NCBI GenBank assembly: GCA_000708835.1
Contig: DF237344.1
Coordinates: forward strand, 1 to 64,000
From: Klebsormidium nitens
Taxonomy: Eukaryota; Streptophyta; Klebsormidiophyceae; Klebsormidiales; Klebsormidiaceae
Length of the DNA stretch: 64,000 nt
Direction of reading: 5' to 3'
Position numbers and translations under genes: made by a program. A model generated the notes under the pieces. It saw only the letters and a program-made list of their open reading frames with translations. It made no database searches and was not told the DNA's origin. Shown one piece after another: positions 59,000-64,000 of the stretch (position 1 is its first letter; every line of letters begins with the position of its first letter).

Positions 59000-60881
59000 C
59001 GCTGAAGAGGGGGACACGTGGCAGAAGAAATGGTGCACCACATGGCTATTTGGGGGGGAGGGGGTCTTGGGGGGTGGACAAATGGCACTAGGATAGGATA
59101 GAGAGTTCAGAATGGAGCTTGAGGACGGTTTCTAAAGAGAACTTGACGTTTGACACTTCGAAAACAAGCTTACAATCAGTCGAGGACAGGTTTTGATCAA
59201 GGGCAGGTTTTTAAGTCTGGGATGGGGTTCCGATCAAGGTCGATCAGAGGGTGGGGTTTAGGGCAGGTTTGACGAGCAAAGTGAGTGTAAAGTTTGGCGT
59301 CAGGAAGTGACACATCTGTACATGGTAGTGATTGCTGCTACAGGTCTTTTGAGATAGAGTTTCTTGTGAGTTGAATCCTAGTTCAGAAGCAAGTATACAT
59401 CAAGGGAAAGCAGACGCTTGGACCCTCCTTCAATCGAGCCTAGCTAGGCACGTATTGTATTCTGAGACATGAAGGAGACTGTTAATCGGACATCTGTCCA
59501 CAAAGGTCGTTTCATCAAATTTGTATCGAGTTGGAATCATGTAATTTGAATGGACCAGGATTCACATGAGCGTGAATTTGGCATCCCAACAACCACGTTT
59601 TATATGTCTAATTACAGATGATCGATATCATTCGGCATGTGTACGATCACTTACATGATGTATTTATAAAACGATACAACCCATGCAATCGTTTATTTTT
59701 AACGCATTGAATGTGGCTCATGTCATCCGACGGAACTGCTGCTGGGTGCAATTGCCTTGTCACAGTCGATGGCGCATGGGCTTTGGAAGTAGCGCCCTTG
59801 CGATCTCGTGCGTTCTGGCAACATATGAACTGGCACATGTCGATGACGGTGTCGATCGTCACTTAGTAAGCCTTGTATGATCATTGACTGTGACGTAGCT
59901 GGACAATCAAGTGGTCTAGCACGGTCGACGCGCCCTCCATGGGCCAATGCATGACGAATATCTGCAATTTCAGATTGACGGTCCACATGCTGGACGTTGG
60001 ATCATACTTGCTTTTTGTCGGAGAACAAATGATTCACGCAGTTCATCTGATCCTTTCTGGAGCTATCGCGGAATAAACGCGCATTTTTCGGTGGCTGGCC
60101 TGATCAGAAGAAGCTGGCAGCCCCAATGTGACAAACTCGTACATCGAGTTTTGGAGCTATCTCTTGAAAAGTTCAACTGGATTCAGTGTTCTAGCCGCCC
60201 CTTTCTGGGCACCAATTCGCAGGAAAGCCGTCCAGGTACTCACATTTCTTTTCACGGCCTTGCAAGATCGAGGTTCCTGGAGCGATGAATTACGAGCAAG
60301 CCACTTATGTCCGCTCAAACTGGACACGATCCACCAGGATCTCGCCAAAGATTGTGGAAAGCCGCTTATGCGACTCAGCTCTTCAATCTTCATCACGCAG
60401 GGCCTGCAATCCATTGGTTTGAAGGGCAGTAGCAAAAGCCCAACGTTCGACGATGATGCAGCCAGGATCTCCGCAAGTCGCATCCCAGACCCCGGAATGA
60501 AGTTGTTTTAGGCTCAGCAGCCAATATCTACGGTTGCAAACGACTGTTAATGGTAGCAGCAAACTGAACGTCCGGAAAGGAAGTACCTATATGGAAACAT
60601 TCAGGTTTCATTGTTCTGGCAGATGTCACCCTATAGCTGTACAAGCTCGTTCTGAGGTCGTCTCAAGGAGCAAACAGGACCTCGTGAGCCCACACTCCTG
60701 GCGGGCGCTTATGGCTTTTACATACACAAACTGTAATCAAACATAGCAATTTCGTCTTTTCTTGGCTGTTTTGCTGGACGTCAGGAGTTTTGAACGGCAG
60801 GAGTATTGTAGCCCCGTCCCCTGGAAAACGAACAGGTGTAACGAACTGCGCCAGTTAGGGCGTCCTCAAGGCCACGTGTCT
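59000..60881. other. Intergenic, no supported gene
   Basis: This is the 3' flank of the PP2C gene followed by more AT-rich sequence. An open frame of 127 residues on the plus strand (60128-60511) and overlapping minus-strand frames match nothing I know. An imperfect palindrome ATTCACATGAGCGTGAAT lies near 59560. Confidence 0.5.
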
Positions 60882-62446
60882 TCAGTTGAAGGCTTCCTGT
60901 GGCTTGGACCACATGCTCGACACGTGTCCCCCAAGAAGCAGAATGGGCGTCACCCGGCCCCAGATCCGCATGTTCTCGTTGAAGAGGTACTGCACACGAA
61001 GAGCGAAAACTTCATGTTCCAGGGGGTGGTTCCACGAGCCGGTTTTGCAAACCCTCTAGAAGATGACCGGACATCCCGTGAGCTTTGAGCGTGACAAGAA
61101 GGCTTCTGAGAGATAACCGCAGGCCATAATTCCGTTCCACTCGTCAGCTGTCCAATCTGAACCGTTGGTTGCGGGCCAGAACTTCCGTTCCGCTCGCTAG
61201 AATCTGGATCCGCCCGCGGCCCGTAGGAGAGAAAAGCCGGACAAAACGTCGTCATGCTCTCGGAGTCCATGCTAGACAGAACAAACAGAACGATACCTCG
61301 AAGCAGCTTCAATCCGGACCAGTTCCCACGTCGCCTGCGCCACAGAGTCCTTCCCGAGGCCAACCCTTTCAAGCATTCAGCTTGAAGTATTGACGTTCTC
61401 TCAGTTTAGCCAATCGCGAGGCATATCACGTCTTCCTATCTGATGAACCTCGATAAGAATAGGTTCTTACCCTCGCCTGCGCCAAAAACCTCTTCCCTAG
61501 GCCCACCATTGCAATCTTTGCAAGCCCTTGAGATTCAAGCACGTTCGTTCACTCCCCCAAAATCGCGACCCAAGTTGGAGCATTTACCTGATAATCGTCT
61601 GCATGGGTTCTTACCTTTGCCTGCGCCACAAACTGTTTTCCAAGGCCAACTTTTTCGGCCCCTTCCCCAATTGCCGCGACCGCCCTCTTGAGCTGCGTGA
61701 CCGCCACGTGCACCTCCCCCGTGCGCCGCTCACGTCCGTCGATCACTCGGACCTCGGAACGCTCCTCGTCAGCATGACGTAAGCGCCCCGTCGATCGGTC
61801 CCGGAAAGAAGAAGGCCTGCCTCCGTGGAAGCGACCGGGGCGGGTTGCGCGGTCGACCGGGCCCGTGCGGCGGCCGTATTGGTGCCTGGGGGACGCTTCA
61901 ATCCGGTGAGCCTTCAATTCCGATTTCGAGACCGGTCTTCCCAGTCGTGCTGTAAAATCAATGCAGATGCCTCTGCAGAAAAGAATCTAGCGAATGGGTC
62001 CTCGACGTCGCAACTACAGTAACGACTTGAGCTTGACAAGAAGCGGAATGATCATCCCGTCTCTTCCATCAAAAGAGATTGCAAGCTGTTTTGAAGACGT
62101 TGCAGACATGCTTAAAGTCCAGTCTCTTCATACTATACTTCCTAAGAGCTCTATTCCCCAGTGGTCTTGAGGCACTTAACGCCTCCTCTCTCCGCTTTCT
62201 TCCTGCCATCTTCAGCCTTTGGACTGATCAGCCTTTCCGAGGCAGTCTGGATTCAAAAACCCCTCTGTGCTTCTATCAGGTATGACTCACGCCGATTACA
62301 GCAGATAAAAACAAACATTGTCCCATTTTTCTCATTTTCCCCTAGCTTTATCCAAAGAGTTTGCCAGAGGCTAAAGGACTCACCCGACGACCCATTGAGT
62401 GGCGTCCACTTGAGTGTAGACCAGCCTCCTTGGATACATTGTACTC
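60882..62446 (-). CDS. Unidentified multi-exon gene with a C-terminal hydrophobic segment
   Basis: I do not recognise this gene. Supportable minus-strand pieces, in transcript order, are 62446-62384 (EYNVSKEAGLHSSGRHSMGR; clean acceptor CATACAG and donor GTGAGT), a piece ending at 61615 with donor GTAAGA (GEVHVAVTQLKRAVAAIGE, then VGLGKQFVAQAK), its copy ending at 61471 with the same donor (VGLGKRFLAQAR), and a last exon 61055-60882 that starts after CTTCTAG and ends at a stop. The last exon reads HEVFALRVQYLFNENMRIWG and then VTPILLLGGHV, possibly a short membrane segment. Phases fit between the 61471 or 61615 donors and the last exon, but I could not fix every junction or the start. Function and full extent are unknown. 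Confidence 0.35.
61330..61650 (-). repeat. Tandem triplication of a short exon with flanking intron
   Basis: Three diverged copies spaced about 140 to 145 bases apart lie at 61330-61369, 61471-61508 and 61615-61650. On the minus strand they encode VGLGKDSVAQAT, VGLGKRFLAQAR and VGLGKQFVAQAK. The last two are each followed immediately by the donor GTAAGAACC, while the first has lost it. Intron sequence upstream of the copies also matches in part (CGCGATT...GA.CGT...TTCAAG), so the unit is genomic rather than a protein repeat. Confidence 0.65.
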
Positions 62447-63559
62447 CTGTATGTGTTTGAAAAGGTGAGTTTTGCTCCTAATGATCTTTCTTGTAAGACG
62501 TTCGGACCAAGATTTGTCTGATTTGATGGGCCTCCGATAAGCAATAAGAGTGGCTGCTTATCAGCGGGTTTGAAGTTGTAGGTAGAGCCTGAAGGCAAAT
62601 CTCTGGAAGAAAGCAAAGCCCACTTGCGTGTAGATCCCAGATTCAAGGACGTCTGTGGTTCAGGAACGTACAGCTCTCACCTGATGAGAAGGGAAGCAAC
62701 GAAGGTTTGAAACTGCGAGGTCCAACCGTTCGAGAACGAGGTTAAGATTGGAGCCCAGTTGGGCTCAAGAGATTGGTAGTCTTCAAGGAAGAATGCGACT
62801 CAGGAGAGAAACCTTGCGGCTCGGGTATTCGTTTCTTTGGGCGCTTCTGTGTTTTCCGCGGCCCCTCCGCAAAAGAAGTGTCCTGGCGAAGCTTCAGGCC
62901 GCCTTCCCTAAGGTTCTCTAAGAGTACGTACGCCTTCAGATTTTCCGTTCTTACAAAGACGAGACTCAAGAGTGGATCTGATCGAGTTGATTCCTTGATC
63001 GGTGTAAACGAGCCCTGTCACATCATGATGTTTGGACTCTTTAACAAATATCTGAAGCGATCGTCTTGGCAACCAGACAGAATCATTTACCTAGACACGG
63101 ACTCGAAGCAAATATGAATCTCGACTCTCGAGGCACCAACGGAAACCCAGTCACATCAAACGTGCTCGAATCAAGCAGGGCTCGTACTTTTCGGATATCG
63201 ATGTCTTCGTGCACCCAATGAAACGCTAGTTTGGGTTATCGCAAGATTTTAAACAGCCAATCACTAAGTGGCCCGAGATTCTACAAGAATCTGCTGCCTC
63301 AAACAAGTGTGACGCCACGCTTGATGGGCATCCCATAGGCTGTTCAAAGCGGCATGAAAGTCAAACCTGACTCTGCGTATTGATTTATAGCAAACACTGT
63401 TTCGGCATGAAAAAGATGCTTCCCCGGCTATTAGTCTCCAAGTCTCAGTGAGGCTTAAGTGGCTGCTGTTTTTGTTGTCGCCACAGAAACTAAAGACGGT
63501 CTAGAGCCCGCCTGCCAAACTCTTCACTGACCCCATCCGTGAAGCTACAAAACGATATC
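62447..63559. other. Intergenic or 5' part of an unresolved gene
   Basis: No gene is firmly supported. Open frames on the plus strand (62773-63117) and minus strand (62742-62969, Lys/Arg-rich) overlap and cannot both be coding. Upstream exons of the minus-strand gene at 60882-62446 may lie here. The right end should include the promoter of the PLD-like gene. Confidence 0.4.
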
Positions 63560-64000
63560 ATGGCCCGTGTTCAAGCTCTGGAGGAACAGCCCAAGTTCGA
63601 GGTTGAAGACGCATGGAACCTTCTGAAGGACCTTAAGGGCAGGTTTTCAAACAGCTTAATATCCGTCTGCAACAAAAACGGGTTGAAGTTTGACTCTGCT
63701 CTTCAGGAGCTCTGGGCGGCAAGCATCAAGAGATACACGACATATTCGGAGTGGGAGCAAGCGGAGGGGTCCAAAGCTTTGGGTGGGTATGACTTGGAGG
63801 CCGCTCTTGAGGGGCTCAAGCTCGGCGCAGCAGAAGAAGGCGTCAAAGAGGAGGCAAGCGGCGCAGAGGTCAAGGCGCGCAAAAACACGAAGGAAAAAGG
63901 GGTTCTGTATTTCACAGGGCCGCAGTGCAAACCCGCAGTGCTTTCAAGCATCAAGGAGGCCAGAAAGTCGATCCATGTCATCATGTACCTTTTCAATGAC
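63560..64000 (+). CDS. Phospholipase D-like family protein, 3'-truncated by window end
   Basis: An uninterrupted frame runs from ATG 63560 to the window edge (147 codons). The first 100 residues are a helical, charged N-terminal region that I do not recognise (DAWNLLKDLKGRFSNSL, ELWAASIKRYTTYSEWEQ). The last 34 residues (GVLYFTGPQCKPAVLSSIKE, then ARKSIHVIMYLFND) match the opening strand and helix of a PLDc_2 domain: the pattern of a small-residue loop, an Ala-Arg/Lys-Lys-Ser-Ile and a hydrophobic strand ending in Asp. The HKD catalytic motif would lie beyond the window. Members include phospholipases, cardiolipin hydrolases and nucleases, so the substrate cannot be told. Confidence 0.6.
   Translation, partial: MARVQALEEQPKFEVEDAWNLLKDLKGRFSNSLISVCNKNGLKFDSALQELWAASIKRYTTYSEWEQAEGSKALGGYDLEAALEGLKLGAAEEGVKEEASGAEVKARKNTKEKGVLYFTGPQCKPAVLSSIKEARKSIHVIMYLFND

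Noticed and set aside
60128-60511. Plus-strand open frame (127 residues)
   Set aside because: No family resemblance, overlapping minus-strand frames of similar quality, no convincing splice context.
62773-63117. Plus-strand open frame (114 residues)
   Set aside because: No recognisable domain, and it overlaps a similar-length Lys-rich frame on the other strand.
1-64000. CRISPR arrays, bacterial operons, rRNA genes
   Set aside because: No regularly spaced direct repeats, Shine-Dalgarno-led gene strings or rRNA sequence were seen; the gene structures are eukaryotic.

Overview
This is eukaryotic nuclear DNA with intron-rich genes (GT-AG introns of roughly 50 to 1,200 bases) on both strands. 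The gene content points to a ciliated, plant-like organism: an RST1 homologue, a nucleoplasmin-type FKBP, a group-G-like PP2C, a LEA_4 protein and a plant-type PAM16 occur beside a CFAP20-domain ciliary protein. A streptophyte alga such as Klebsormidium is my best inference, but I could not test it. I see no rRNA, tRNA, CRISPR or bacterial operon. One assembly gap of 249 N lies at 34629-34877.

Layout. (1) 1-2493: no recognisable gene. (2) 2494-8449 (+): a Crypton-derived gene with an Ndc10-like tyrosine-recombinase domain and a C-terminal GCR1_C DNA-binding domain; several reading-frame problems suggest decay or assembly error. (3) 10005-21983 (+): a nine-exon RST1/focadhesin homologue of 2,089 residues, preceded by a MITE-like element and carrying a hairpin element and a duplicated exon fragment in its introns. 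(4) 23856-28239 (+): a HOTHEAD-type GMC oxidoreductase. (5) 29928-34119 (-): a CFAP20DC-like protein. (6) 34577-34933: an inverted-repeat element around the gap. (7) 35433-36745 (+): SERP1/RAMP4. (8) 37609-44596 (-): an FKBP53-like histone chaperone/prolyl isomerase. (9) 45545-47890 (+): PAM16/TIM16. (10) 48865-53842 (-): a LEA protein with a predicted N-myristoylation site and a C-terminal membrane helix. (11) 54681-58999 (+): a PP2C with a long N-terminal extension. (12) About 60882-62446 (-): an unidentified gene with a locally triplicated exon. (13) 63560 to the window end (+): the start of a PLD-like gene.

For eight of the genes I rebuilt the splice sites by hand. The exon lengths sum to whole codons and the joined proteins match their families end to end, so those models are fairly firm. 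They are RST1, GMC, CFAP20DC, SERP1, FKBP, PAM16, LEA and PP2C.

The genes are mostly independent housekeeping functions: RNA decay cofactor, chromatin, ER translocon and mitochondrial import. The LEA and PP2C genes stand out because they are head to head across an 838-base promoter with a perfect inverted pair of ABRE/G-box sites, which suggests shared stress or ABA control. Across the window the palindrome TGACGTCA is strongly over-represented, at about 20 copies where about one is expected.
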